64,000 nucleotides of DNA. Origin: Paracoccus benzoatiresistens (lineage in GTDB: Bacteria > Pseudomonadota > Alphaproteobacteria > Rhodobacterales > Rhodobacteraceae). A model generated the notes under the pieces. The model saw only the letters and a list, made by a program, of their open reading frames with translations. It was not told where the DNA came from and made no database searches. The stretch's first letter is position 1. Each line of letters begins with the position of its first letter. This document shows, in pieces, positions 1 to 8,633 of the stretch. The stretch covers positions 219,822 through 283,821 of the forward strand of contig NZ_JAPTYD010000002.1 of the NCBI RefSeq assembly GCF_026913015.1, in the 5' to 3' direction. A program made the position numbers and the translations under genes.

Positions 1-571
1 GCCGCTGGCCATCGACGGTCATGGCGATGATCTTGTCCAGCGACGCCTCGGCCACGCCCTTTGGCATCGGCAGACTGACGGAGGAGACGGGCGCAAGGCT
101 GCCGTCGCTGCCGATCCTGTGGACCTTCAGCACCAGCGAATCCTGGCTGGCCGAGAACAGGAACCGGCCTTGCGTGCTGATCATCTCGCCGCTGGCCGAA
201 AGGTGGGCGCCGACCACGGGGGCGGGAAACAGCTGTGCGATGCCGCCAAGCCCGCCCGCGCCGTCCACCGACAGCCCCGCCACGCCCGCACCCGACATCC
301 CCTCGACCAGCAGGCGGGTGCCGGACTGCATGTCCAGCACCGTCAGCGAGGGGGAAGCGTGATAGGAAAGGTTCGCCGGAAAGGCCTGGCCGCTGACCTG
401 GGCCAGGGGGGCCAGGGGATCGCTGATGCGATAGCTGCTGACCCCGCCCCGCGCGTTGACGGCGAACAGCATCCAGCTTCCGCCGACCTCTGCCGTGGCA
501 AGGTCCGCAACGCCAGACAACCATCGGGTTTGCGCGGCCCCATAGGTGGCCACGTGACGATAGGAGATCAT
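1..571 (-). CDS. N-terminal part of a probable secreted propeller/RTX-type protein (runs off the left edge)
   Basis: Reading leftward from an ATG at 571, the frame stays open for 190 codons to the window edge, so only the N-terminal part is visible. It begins MISYRHVATY and has no hydrophobic signal peptide. The rest is rich in Gly, Ser, Ala and Val, with recurring stretches such as GVSSYRISDPLAPL and GSLAPVSSVSLPMP that look like blades of a beta-propeller. From memory, large rhodobacterial hemolysin-type calcium-binding proteins often start this way; they leave by a type I system using a C-terminal signal, which would explain the missing signal peptide. A GGAC stretch lies just before the ATG. 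The calcium-binding part, if any, lies outside the window, so the RTX label is an inference; the open frame is observed. Confidence 0.6.
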   Translation of the reverse strand, partial: MISYRHVATYGAAQTRWLSGVADLATAEVGGSWMLFAVNARGGVSSYRISDPLAPLAQVSGQAFPANLSYHASPSLTVLDMQSGTRLLVEGMSGAGVAGLSVDGAGGLGGIAQLFPAPVVGAHLSASGEMISTQGRFLFSASQDSLVLKVHRIGSDGSLAPVSSVSLPMPKGVAEASLDKIIAMTVDGQR

Positions 572-683
572 CTTGTCCGTTGAATGCGCGTTTCAGCTGC
601 AAGGCCACCGGGGCCGATGCTTAACAGAACCCTAAGACGCGCCTTCCGGACAACCGGCTTCTATCTGGAATTTAACGAAATCT

Positions 684-1424
684 TTAGATGTCGAAGGCCA
701 GCGGGCCATAGATGATCAGGCCGGGCTGCACCACGTCGGATTTCTGCAGCATCTGCGCCAGATCGTCGATGGTGGTGCGGATCAGCCGCTGGTGGGGGTG
801 GCCCACGGATTCGGCGAACAGCGCGGGCGTGTCGCCCGGCATGCCGTGGGCGCGAAGCCCCGCCGCCAGTTCGGGAAAGCTGCGCTGGCCCATGAAGACG
901 ACCGTGGTGACCGCCGGATCGGCAATGGCGGCCCAGTGGATGTCGTCCGGCAGCCGGCCCGTCACATCGGCACCGGTGATGAACTGCACCCGCCGCGCGG
1001 TCAGCCGCCGGGTCAGCGGGATCCCCGCCGCCGCCGCCGCCGCACTGGCCGAGGTGACGCCCGGCACGATCTCGAAGGGAATGCCGGCAGCGACAAGCGC
1101 CAGCAGTTCCTCCTCCAGCCGGCCGAAGAAGCCTGCATCGCCCGATTTCAGCCGCACCACGCGCCGCCCGGCCAGGGCATGTTCGACCAGCAGCGCGTTC
1201 ACATGCTCTTGCCGGGCCGAGGGGCGGCCCGCGCGCTTGCCGACCGCGATCAGTTCGGCCTGGGCACCAGCATGATCCAGCACCGGGCCCGATGCGAGAT
1301 CGTCGTAAAGCACCACATCGGCCCGGGCCAGGCGGTCCACGGCCTTCAGCGTCAGCAATTCGGGGTCACCCGGCCCGGCCGAGACAAGCGAGACAAAACC
1401 GGTCGGGGTGGCAGGATCGGACAA
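684..1424 (-). CDS. cobA: Uroporphyrinogen-III C-methyltransferase
   Basis: This 246-residue enzyme transfers two methyl groups from S-adenosylmethionine to uroporphyrinogen III, giving precorrin-2 for siroheme and cobalamin. The N-terminal SAM-binding loop VSAGPGDPELLTLKA (about residues 14-28), the DVVLYDDLAS segment, the VRLKSGDAGFFGR motif (about 90-102) and EIVPGVTSASAAAA (about 118-131) are all as expected for the family. Length matches single-domain CobA/SUMT; there is no CysG dehydrogenase/ferrochelatase part. It is divergent from the photolyase gene across 119 bp and has no other tetrapyrrole gene beside it here, so siroheme or cobalamin use cannot be decided from context. Confidence 0.93.
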   Translation of the reverse strand: MSDPATPTGFVSLVSAGPGDPELLTLKAVDRLARADVVLYDDLASGPVLDHAGAQAELIAVGKRAGRPSARQEHVNALLVEHALAGRRVVRLKSGDAGFFGRLEEELLALVAAGIPFEIVPGVTSASAAAAAAGIPLTRRLTARRVQFITGADVTGRLPDDIHWAAIADPAVTTVVFMGQRSFPELAAGLRAHGMPGDTPALFAESVGHPHQRLIRTTIDDLAQMLQKSDVVQPGLIIYGPLAFDI

Positions 1425-1543
1425 GGGGGCAGCTTTCGGGCAGGGATTTCAGCTATATCATCCGCATCGCGCCAGACAATGGCGCGGCCCGCAAACTTTC
1501 CGCCCGGCGCGGCGGGATCCGACCACTGAACGAAAGCTGTGCA

Positions 1544-2932
1544 ATGACCGTCATCTGCTGGTTCCGAAGGGTGCTTCGGCTGGACGACCACCCCGCCCTG
1601 GTTGCCGCCGCCAAGGACGGGCCGGTGATTCCCCTGGTGATCCTGGACCCTGCCGAGGCCCGCGCGCATCCCGCCTCGGCCCAGCGGCAGGCCATGGCGC
1701 TGCAGGGGCTGGCGGACGGGTTGCAGGCCCAAGGCAGCCGCCTGATCGTCCGGCGCGGCGATCCCGCGACCGTTCTGGCGCAGATGATCCACGAAACCGG
1801 CGCCGTGGCCGTCCATGGCAGCGAAGGCTTGCCCTTTGCCGGCGACCACGGTCTGCGGGCCGCGGTCGAAAGCGCGGGCGCAAGGCTGCACCTGCATCCC
1901 CTGGCCGATCTGGTGCCGCGCGGCAGCGTGCTGACCAAGGGCGGCACACGCTTCAAGGTCTTCACCCCCTTCTGGCGCGCCCTGCGCCAGACGGATATCG
2001 CCGCACCGCTGCCCATGCCGCGCCTGTCCCTGCCCACCACCTGGCCTGCCAGCGACGCGCCTGACTGGCCCGAGGCCCGGGCGGCGATGAACCGGGGCTG
2101 GCCGGTGGTCGCCCGCCATGTCCAGGCCGGGGAAGCCGCAGCCCATGACCGGCTGGACGCCTTTCTGGAGCGCATCACCGCACGCTATGCCGAGGACCGC
2201 GACCGCCCCGCCCTTGGCGATGCCACGTCCGGGCTGTCGGACGCCCTTGCCGTCGGAGAGATCAGCGCCCGGCGCATCTGGCACCGGGCCATGAACGCCC
2301 AGGACCACGGGCGGGGCGGGCTGGAGGATTTCCTGCGGGAACTGGCCTGGCGAGAGTTCGCGCGCGATCTGTTCCATGAAGCGCCCGGCATGGACCGGGC
2401 CTGCTGGCGCAAGGAATGGAATGATTTTTCATGGCAAGGCGACAATGCGGATGCCGAGGCCTGGCGCAGGGGCCGCACGGGCATCTCCATGGTGGATGCC
2501 GGCATGCGGGAGATGTTCGCGACCGGGCGGATGCACAACCGCGTGCGGATGATCACGGCCAGCTTCCTGGTCAAGCACCTGATGATCGACTGGCGGGTCG
2601 GCCTCGACCGGTTCGCGCGCTGCCTGACCGATTGGGACGCGGCCAGCAATGCGATGAACTGGCAATGGGTGGCAGGCTGCGGGCCGGACGCCTCGCCCTT
2701 CTTCCGGGTGTTCAATCCCGAAACCCAAGGCAGCAAGTTCGACCCCAGACGCCTTTATCGCGACCATTGGCTGAAGGAGGAGGGGGCCAGGGACTTTGCC
2801 CGGGCCGCGCCCCGGTCCTGGAGCTTCGATCCAAAAGACCGCCCGGCGGTTCTGGTCGATCTGGATCGGGGCCGGCAGCGCGCGCTGGCCGCCTATCGCG
2901 GGTTCGCCCGCAAGGAGGCCGCGGCGCGATAG
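1544..2932 (+). CDS. phrB: Deoxyribodipyrimidine photolyase (cryptochrome/photolyase family)
   Basis: This 462-residue flavoprotein should repair cyclobutane pyrimidine dimers using light. The N-terminal Rossmann-like antenna domain starts with VICWFRRVLRLDDHPAL. The C-terminal FAD domain shows LRELAWREFARDL, GRTGISMVDAGMREM, GRMHNRVRM and the hallmark NWQWVAGCGPDASPFFRVFNP followed by QGSKFDP. I chose the ATG at 1544 because homologues begin at the TxICWFRRDLRLxDN motif; the frame is open further upstream into the divergent promoter region. Its last 40 nt overlap the 3' end of the opposite-strand membrane-protein gene, so the two transcripts converge. Confidence 0.93.
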   Translation: MTVICWFRRVLRLDDHPALVAAAKDGPVIPLVILDPAEARAHPASAQRQAMALQGLADGLQAQGSRLIVRRGDPATVLAQMIHETGAVAVHGSEGLPFAGDHGLRAAVESAGARLHLHPLADLVPRGSVLTKGGTRFKVFTPFWRALRQTDIAAPLPMPRLSLPTTWPASDAPDWPEARAAMNRGWPVVARHVQAGEAAAHDRLDAFLERITARYAEDRDRPALGDATSGLSDALAVGEISARRIWHRAMNAQDHGRGGLEDFLRELAWREFARDLFHEAPGMDRACWRKEWNDFSWQGDNADAEAWRRGRTGISMVDAGMREMFATGRMHNRVRMITASFLVKHLMIDWRVGLDRFARCLTDWDAASNAMNWQWVAGCGPDASPFFRVFNPETQGSKFDPRRLYRDHWLKEEGARDFARAAPRSWSFDPKDRPAVLVDLDRGRQRALAAYRGFARKEAAAR

Positions 2933-3606
2933 GCCAGAAGCAGGGCGGCCAGGCCGGACAAGGCCAGGACCGGCGGGTTCACGGGGGACAGGTTCGCGGC
3001 GAAGATACCCACCAGGGCCCAGACGACCCCTGCGGGATAGGCCCATTCCGCGGGCCTGCGGCTTTGGACCAGCACGGCCACGGCCGTCACCCCCAGCAGG
3101 CACAGGATCGCCGCCGCCTGTTCGGACAGGATGCCGTGACCTCCCAGCACCATGCCGAAGGACGCCCCCGTCGCCGCTGTCAGCCAACCGGCATAAAGCG
3201 CCACGGGCCGCACCTGCCAGACCGGATCGCGCCGCCCCGCGCGCAGGAAGGCCGCCACGGCGGGCACCAGCATCGCCACGATCAGAACCGTCGCCCCGAT
3301 GGGGGTCCGATGCGCCGTCTCGATCCAGAAGGCGCCAAGGACGAGGCTGACCAGCAACGCGGGCCGCATCGGCTGCCAGTCGGGATCCCCGGCCCGCTTC
3401 CAGGCGCCAAAGCCCGATCCCGCGACCAGCCAGGCAAAGATCAGCCCCCAGATCGAGAAGGCCCAGCCGGCGGGTTGGATCGGCGGATCGGTCTGCGGGA
3501 TGGGGAACTGATCGGGCCGATAGCCGCCAAAGCCGTTCGACAGCAGGGGCGAGACGGCAAAGGCAAGGGCCGCCAGAAGAACAAGGACGGGCAGAAGACG
3601 GTGCAT
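2893..3606 (-). CDS. TspO-related (tryptophan-rich sensory protein-like) membrane protein
   Basis: A 237-residue polytopic membrane protein with about seven hydrophobic segments, starting MHRLLPVLVLLAALAFA. After the first helix comes QPAGWAFSIWGLIFAWLVAG, which resembles the PAGxxFSIWGLIY stretch of the long TspO/MBR-like family. The family binds tetrapyrroles or acts in stress sensing in some bacteria, but the biochemical role of this long subgroup is not established. It is 31 bp downstream of mobA on the same strand and probably shares its transcript. Its 3' end overlaps the photolyase coding region by 40 nt, tail to tail. The ligand is unknown. Confidence 0.65.
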   Translation of the reverse strand: MHRLLPVLVLLAALAFAVSPLLSNGFGGYRPDQFPIPQTDPPIQPAGWAFSIWGLIFAWLVAGSGFGAWKRAGDPDWQPMRPALLVSLVLGAFWIETAHRTPIGATVLIVAMLVPAVAAFLRAGRRDPVWQVRPVALYAGWLTAATGASFGMVLGGHGILSEQAAAILCLLGVTAVAVLVQSRRPAEWAYPAGVVWALVGIFAANLSPVNPPVLALSGLAALLLAYRAAASLRANPR

Positions 3607-3637
3607 GAGACCTGCGATCTTGACCAGGGTTGCCGTC

Positions 3638-4255
3638 TTAACGCGACGGCCCGCCAGCCGTTCCGAGACCGCGCGCCCGTTCCAGATCCCCGGGGGTGTT
3701 GATGTTGAAGAAGGGATCGACCGCCCCCGTGTCCCACACTGCCAGGGTTGCCGAATGGGCCATGGCAAAGCCCCGCACCCGCCGCTGGCCCGACACCAGG
3801 AAGGCGCGCAACTCGTCCCGCAGCGCCACCGGCCATTGCCCGAAGGTGGGGTGGTCGGTCACCCGGCCGCCGCCGTCGCGGCTGGCGGCCAGCACGATGC
3901 CGCCGCCCTGCGCGCCAAGGCGTTCCGCCAGGTCGCGCGGAAAGAACGGCGTATCGCCCGCCACGCTGATGACCGCGCCTGCGCCCAGCGAGGCCGCCCA
4001 GTCCATCCCCGCCAGGATGCCCGCCAGCGGTCCCGGAAAATCCGGCAGGCTGTCGGGCAGCACGGGCAGGCCGAAACCCGCGAAGCGGCCCGGATCGCCG
4101 TTCGCGTTCAGGGCCAGCGGCGCGCATTGCGGCGACAGGCGCGCGATGATCCCGGCCAGCATCGGGCGGCCATCCAGATCCAGCAGGCATTTGTCGCCCC
4201 CGCCCATGCGGGTCGCGCGGCCTCCGGCAAGGATGATGGCGGGGGGAAGGGTCAT
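3638..4255 (-). CDS. mobA: Molybdenum cofactor guanylyltransferase
   Basis: This 205-residue enzyme joins GMP to molybdopterin to make the MGD form of the molybdenum cofactor in the cytoplasm. The start AIILAGGRATRMGGGDKCLLDLDGRPML is the NTP-transferase signature (GGxxxRMGGxDK). SVAGDTPFF (about residues 97-105) carries the metal-binding Asp, and FFNINTPGDLERA near the C-terminus is the usual MobA ending. It is upstream of and in line with the TspO-like gene, and divergent from the siderophore-interacting protein gene 102 bp away. No molybdoenzyme is encoded in the window. Confidence 0.92.
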   Translation of the reverse strand: MTLPPAIILAGGRATRMGGGDKCLLDLDGRPMLAGIIARLSPQCAPLALNANGDPGRFAGFGLPVLPDSLPDFPGPLAGILAGMDWAASLGAGAVISVAGDTPFFPRDLAERLGAQGGGIVLAASRDGGGRVTDHPTFGQWPVALRDELRAFLVSGQRRVRGFAMAHSATLAVWDTGAVDPFFNINTPGDLERARGLGTAGGPSR

Positions 4256-4357
4256 GGGGCGGTTGTGGCGCAGGCAGGCTCTGGCGGCAAGGGCAGTCGT
4301 GACTTACAAGAACAGCCGGCGGCAGGGTTGACCGTCCTGTCCGCCCGGAGAGATGCC

Positions 4358-5386
4358 ATGCGACACGACCCCCTGCCCCCCTACCAGATCCAGGCCAGCC
4401 TTCCCGATCTGTCCTTCGCCGCCATCGACGCCCTGATCCGGGCCGAGGCTGCCGAACGCGGGCTGGACCTGCATGACGGGCATGGCCGGTCCACCTGGTG
4501 CAAGCTGCCGGGCGGCGACGAATTCGGCGCCAGGATCGGACCCACGGGCAGCATCCTTTACGTTCGCGCCCATGCGCGCGACCGGCTTCACAGTCTTCTG
4601 GAGGCCGTCACCCTTCACCTCGGGCAGCATCTGCCGGACCAGCGGATCACGTGGTCATCCCTGGACCGACCGGGGGCCTATCCGCCGAATTTCAGCCTGG
4701 CCCGCGTGGCGGGGGTCACGCAGGTCGGCACGGATTTCCTGCGGCTGCGGCTGGAAGGCGGCGACCTCGGCCGTTTCGCGCGCGAGCTGATCCATTTTCG
4801 CCTGATCCTGCAGCCTCAGGGCGTGACGAAGCCCGCCTGGCCCGTGATCGGCGAGGACGGCCAGACCCTCTGGCCCAAGGGCGCCGCGGCCCTGCACCGC
4901 CCCGCCTATACGGTGTGCCATATCGACCCGGCGGCAGGCTGGCTGGAAACCGACATCTTCATCCATGATGGCGGCCGGGCCTGCGACTTTGCCCGCGCGG
5001 CAGTGCCCGGCACGCCCGTCGGGCTGACCGGACCGGGCGGCGGTGGCGTGGTGCAAGGGGCAAGCCTGCTGATCGGCGGGGACGAAACGGCCTATCCCGC
5101 CCTGGCCCGCATGCTGGAAGCCGCCAGCCCCGGCACGACCGGGGAATGCCATCTGTTCGGCGCGCGGGCGGATTATCCGCTGCCCCCTCATCCGGGGATC
5201 CGCGTCCTTCACGCCCCGGGCGGCGAGGCCGCGCTGGCCCACCGCCTGCGCCGTGACGGCACCGGGGCCGATCGAATCTGGCTGGCCACCGAACGCAGGC
5301 GACTGGCATCCCTGAAAGCCGCGATCGTCGAGGATCTGGGCATCGGCAAGTCCCGCGCCCATCTGGCAGCCTATTGGAGCGCTTGA
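4358..5386 (+). CDS. Siderophore-interacting protein (FAD-dependent ferric-siderophore reductase), DUF2218-like N-terminus
   Basis: A 342-residue cytoplasmic flavoprotein predicted to reduce ferric siderophores so that iron is released. Residues about 10-95 resemble the DUF2218 domain found at the N-terminus of long SIP proteins. From about 105 a ferredoxin-reductase-like barrel follows (RVAGVTQVGTDFLRLRLEG), with HRPAYTV in place of the usual RxYTxR flavin motif. The NAD(P)H-binding part includes GGDETAYPALARML and ends AYWSA, matching the family's closing YWxxG-like stretch. The ATG at 4358 was chosen to give the standard N-terminus. It lies 149 bp before exbB, so the two together form an iron-acquisition neighbourhood. 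Confidence 0.85.
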   Translation: MRHDPLPPYQIQASLPDLSFAAIDALIRAEAAERGLDLHDGHGRSTWCKLPGGDEFGARIGPTGSILYVRAHARDRLHSLLEAVTLHLGQHLPDQRITWSSLDRPGAYPPNFSLARVAGVTQVGTDFLRLRLEGGDLGRFARELIHFRLILQPQGVTKPAWPVIGEDGQTLWPKGAAALHRPAYTVCHIDPAAGWLETDIFIHDGGRACDFARAAVPGTPVGLTGPGGGGVVQGASLLIGGDETAYPALARMLEAASPGTTGECHLFGARADYPLPPHPGIRVLHAPGGEAALAHRLRRDGTGADRIWLATERRRLASLKAAIVEDLGIGKSRAHLAAYWSA

Positions 5387-5411
5387 AGGCCGCACAGAGC
5401 TATCTGAATAG

Positions 5412-5440
5412 TTGACAATTTTACATGGCTGCTGAATACC
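5412..5440 (+). promoter_or_regulatory. Candidate sigma-70 promoter for exbB-exbD-tonB
   Basis: A perfect TTGACA (5412-5417) is followed after 17 nt by AATACC (5435-5440), a weak -10. It sits in an AT-richer pocket about 95 nt before exbB. The -35 is good and the spacing ideal, but the -10 is poor, so this is tentative. No clear Fur, RirA or Irr operator was identified by eye. Confidence 0.4.
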
Positions 5441-5535
5441 CGACGCAAACTTGCGGGTCCGGGTATCGCCTTCTTCAGATTCCCGGCCCCGTTGCGAACC
5501 GCCCGCCTGTCGCGGATCAAGAAGCAAGGAACGCC

Positions 5536-6507
<972 letters not shown>

Positions 6508-6510
6508 GCC

Positions 6511-7008
6511 ATGGCCGGAGGGATCCGCGACAATGGCGATGATCTGGTCGAGAACCACGAGATCAACGTCACCCCCTTCATCGACGTGATGCTGGTGCTG
6601 CTGATCATCTTCATGGTCGCGGCGCCGCTTGCGACGGTCGATGTGAATGTCGATCTGCCGGTGTCGAACGCCACGCCCGCGCAGCGCCCGGACCAGCCGG
6701 TCTATGTGACCGTGAAGCCCGATCTGACGCTGGCGCTTGGCAACCAGGACATCGCGCCGGGCGGCCTTGCCGCCGCCCTGGCCGAGGCGACCGAGGGCGA
6801 CCGCGAACAGCGCATCTTCCTGCGCGCCGACCGCGAGGTCGCCTATGGCGACCTGATGGAGGTGATGAACACCCTGCGCGACACAGGCTATCTGAAGATC
6901 GCGCTTGTCGGGCTCGAGGCGACGACGGCGGGCGTGCCGCCTGCCGTGCCCGGCCTGGACCCGGCGCCTGCCGCAACGCCCGCCGCAGCGACGGAACCCG
7001 GCCAATGA
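6511..7008 (+). CDS. exbD: TonB-system proton channel subunit ExbD
   Basis: A 165-residue inner-membrane protein with one N-terminal helix. [20 protein letters not shown] contains Asp25, the protonatable residue of ExbD/TolR proteins. The periplasmic domain follows ([13 protein letters not shown] through [20 protein letters not shown]). The C-terminus after about residue 140 is an Ala/Pro-rich tail longer than in E. coli ExbD. The gene sits between exbB (3 nt gap) and tonB (4-nt ATGA overlap). Confidence 0.94.
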   Translation: MAGGIRDNGDDLVENHEINVTPFIDVMLVLLIIFMVAAPLATVDVNVDLPVSNATPAQRPDQPVYVTVKPDLTLALGNQDIAPGGLAAALAEATEGDREQRIFLRADREVAYGDLMEVMNTLRDTGYLKIALVGLEATTAGVPPAVPGLDPAPAATPAAATEPGQ

Positions 7009-7904
7009 GCGGGCGCGCCGGCCGCGTGATCCGCGAAGGCGCCCTGTGGGGCGGCGCCTCGGCCCTGGTGCTGGCGCTGCATCTGGGCGGTGCGCTGTGG
7101 ATCATGCGCCAGGCCGAGGCCGCCGCCCCGCCGGGCCTGCCCGAACCCGTCTTCGTCGATCTGGCCCCCGCCGAGGAGGTGGCCGAGGAATCAGTCGCCC
7201 CGACCGAGGAGCCGGTCGACGATGCCGCCGAAGAACCCGTCGAGCCGGAGCCCCAGCCCGAACCAGAGCCAGAGCCCGAACCGGCACCCGAGGAGGTGGC
7301 CGAGCCGCTGGACCTGCCGCCCCTGCCGGAACTGGAACCGCTGGAGGACATGGCCGAACTGTTCCCGCCCGCGCCGCCGGAACTGGAAACCCCGCCCGAG
7401 GTGGCGCTGAACAGCTCGGCCCGGCCGCAGCGCCGCCCCGAACGCGAGCCCGAGCCAGAGCCGCAGCGCCAGGCCGAACCGCGTCGCGAACGCCCCCAGC
7501 CGGAACCGCAGCGGCAGGCCGAACCTCGCCGGCAGGAGCAGCCTGCGCAGCAGCAGGCACGCCGCGCGCCACAGGGGGCAGGCGGCAGCGGCGCAACCGG
7601 TCCAAGCCCGCAGCAGAAGGCCAGCCTGATGTCTCAGTGGGGCGGCCAGATCCGGTCCTGCATCAGCCGCCGCGCATCCGCCCCGCGCGGGGTGCGCGAA
7701 GGGGGCCGGGTGACCCTGAACCTGTCGGTTTCCCGCAATGGGTCCATCCAGGGGGTGGGCATCCAGGGATCGTCCGGCAATCCTGCGCTGGACCAGGCTG
7801 CGGTGCAGGCGGCGCAGCGCGCCGGGCGCTGTCCCCGCGCGCCCGCCGAACTGACGGATGCAAGCTATGGCTTCCAGTTGCCGATCAACCTGCAGGTTCG
7901 CTGA
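7005..7904 (+). CDS. tonB: Energy transducer TonB
   Basis: A 299-residue protein that carries inner-membrane energy to TonB-dependent outer-membrane receptors. A single N-terminal helix (GGASALVLALHLGGALWIM, about residues 12-30) is followed by a long Pro/Glu spacer (about 45-125) with PEPEPEP-type repeats, then a Pro/Arg/Gln stretch (about 140-190). The C-terminal TonB domain (about 205-299) has GRVTLNLSVSRNGSIQGV, SSGNPALDQAAVQAAQRAGRCP and the ending INLQVR. The start overlaps exbD by ATGA, and a GC-rich hairpin follows the stop. No TonB-dependent receptor is encoded in the window. Confidence 0.92.
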   Translation: MSGRAGRVIREGALWGGASALVLALHLGGALWIMRQAEAAAPPGLPEPVFVDLAPAEEVAEESVAPTEEPVDDAAEEPVEPEPQPEPEPEPEPAPEEVAEPLDLPPLPELEPLEDMAELFPPAPPELETPPEVALNSSARPQRRPEREPEPEPQRQAEPRRERPQPEPQRQAEPRRQEQPAQQQARRAPQGAGGSGATGPSPQQKASLMSQWGGQIRSCISRRASAPRGVREGGRVTLNLSVSRNGSIQGVGIQGSSGNPALDQAAVQAAQRAGRCPRAPAELTDASYGFQLPINLQVR

Positions 7905-7910
7905 AAAGGC

Positions 7911-7932
7911 GCGGGGGGCTGTCTGCCCCCGC
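7911..7932. terminator. Hairpin after tonB
   Basis: A 7-bp stem (GCGGGGG/CCCCCGC) with an 8-nt loop starts 6 nt after the tonB stop. No long T tract follows. Downstream is a motif ending CAAAGGGATATTTGTGCCAGG; I recall GGATATTTG-containing tails after genes of many Rhodobacteraceae, so this may be a shared terminator-type element. Confidence 0.5.
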
Positions 7933-7988
7933 CGCCGTCCAGGCGGCTTCCCCAAAGGGATATTTGTGCCAGGGCAAAAGCCCCCTGC

Positions 7989-8561
7989 CTAAAGGTCCGC
8001 CATCGCCTCGGATAGGACGGCAACATGCCGGCCCCTGCCGTCCCAGTCCAGAACCCAGGCCTTTGGCGCCCCGCGCTTGTCGCGCAGCAGGTGCCATTCG
8101 TGCAGCACCTGCCCGCGCGGCGACAGCAGCGGCCGGCAATGCCAACGCGTTTCCGCGGCATTCGACCCCGCACCCTGCCGGATCAGCATGATCGCGGTGG
8201 TGTGCCCCGACTCGGCCGCAAGCTGCAGGCGGCGGCCTGCGGTCAGGGACAGGTGCTCCTGCGGCTCGGCCACCACAAGACCCACGGCGGGGCTGCGCAG
8301 CGTTTCCTCGGCCGCCCAGAGCAGGTCCGTCTCGGCCGCCGCAAGGACCAGATACAGCCTGTCCGCGATGCCGGGTGGCAGGCCCCACAGGAAGGGCAGC
8401 CCGCGTTCATGGGCGCGCAGGATCCAGAACAGCGGCCCCGGATGATGCATCGCCTGATAAAGCGCGAAGATACGGCGGCCCGCCCCTTCGGCCTCGTGCA
8501 TCCGGGCGGGGCGCAGGGGAAAGGGGGCGGTTTGTCGGGCTGGCAGGTCAAGGTCGGGCAT
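7989..8561 (-). CDS. imuA: ImuA-like SOS mutagenesis protein (orphan)
   Basis: A 190-residue protein resembling the short RecA-like ImuA of alphaproteobacteria, which works with ImuB and the error-prone polymerase DnaE2 in damage-induced mutagenesis. Recognisable stretches are HEAEGAGRRIFALYQA, HPGPLFWIL, ETDLLWAAEETLRSPAVGLVV and LTAGRRLQLAAESGHTTAIML; a complete Walker A motif is not seen, as in other short ImuA proteins. A perfect LexA box lies 6 bp before the ATG at 8561. An internal ATG at 8501 would give a more usual promoter-to-start distance. The usual partners imuB and dnaE2 are absent: the neighbours are tonB and a MORN-repeat gene. Confidence 0.75.
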   Translation of the reverse strand: MPDLDLPARQTAPFPLRPARMHEAEGAGRRIFALYQAMHHPGPLFWILRAHERGLPFLWGLPPGIADRLYLVLAAAETDLLWAAEETLRSPAVGLVVAEPQEHLSLTAGRRLQLAAESGHTTAIMLIRQGAGSNAAETRWHCRPLLSPRGQVLHEWHLLRDKRGAPKAWVLDWDGRGRHVAVLSEAMADL

Positions 8562-8566
8562 GCCGG

Positions 8567-8581
8567 AACATTACAGGAACA
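8567..8581 (-). promoter_or_regulatory. LexA (SOS) box upstream of imuA
   Basis: On the minus strand the sequence is GTTCCTGTAATGTTC, a perfect match to the alphaproteobacterial LexA consensus GTTC-N7-GTTC. It is 6 bp upstream of the annotated imuA start (66 bp upstream of the alternative start at 8501). Its position before a mutagenesis gene makes repression by LexA and DNA-damage induction very likely. Confidence 0.85.
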
Positions 8582-8633
8582 TTCCGGTCTGTAAAGTTCG
8601 GCTGAAACGCGGCGGCGCATGTGAACACGCACT

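Noticed and set aside
5441..5535. Fur, RirA or Irr box before exbB
   Set aside because: No sequence close enough to the known iron-response consensus was found by eye, although iron control is likely from context.
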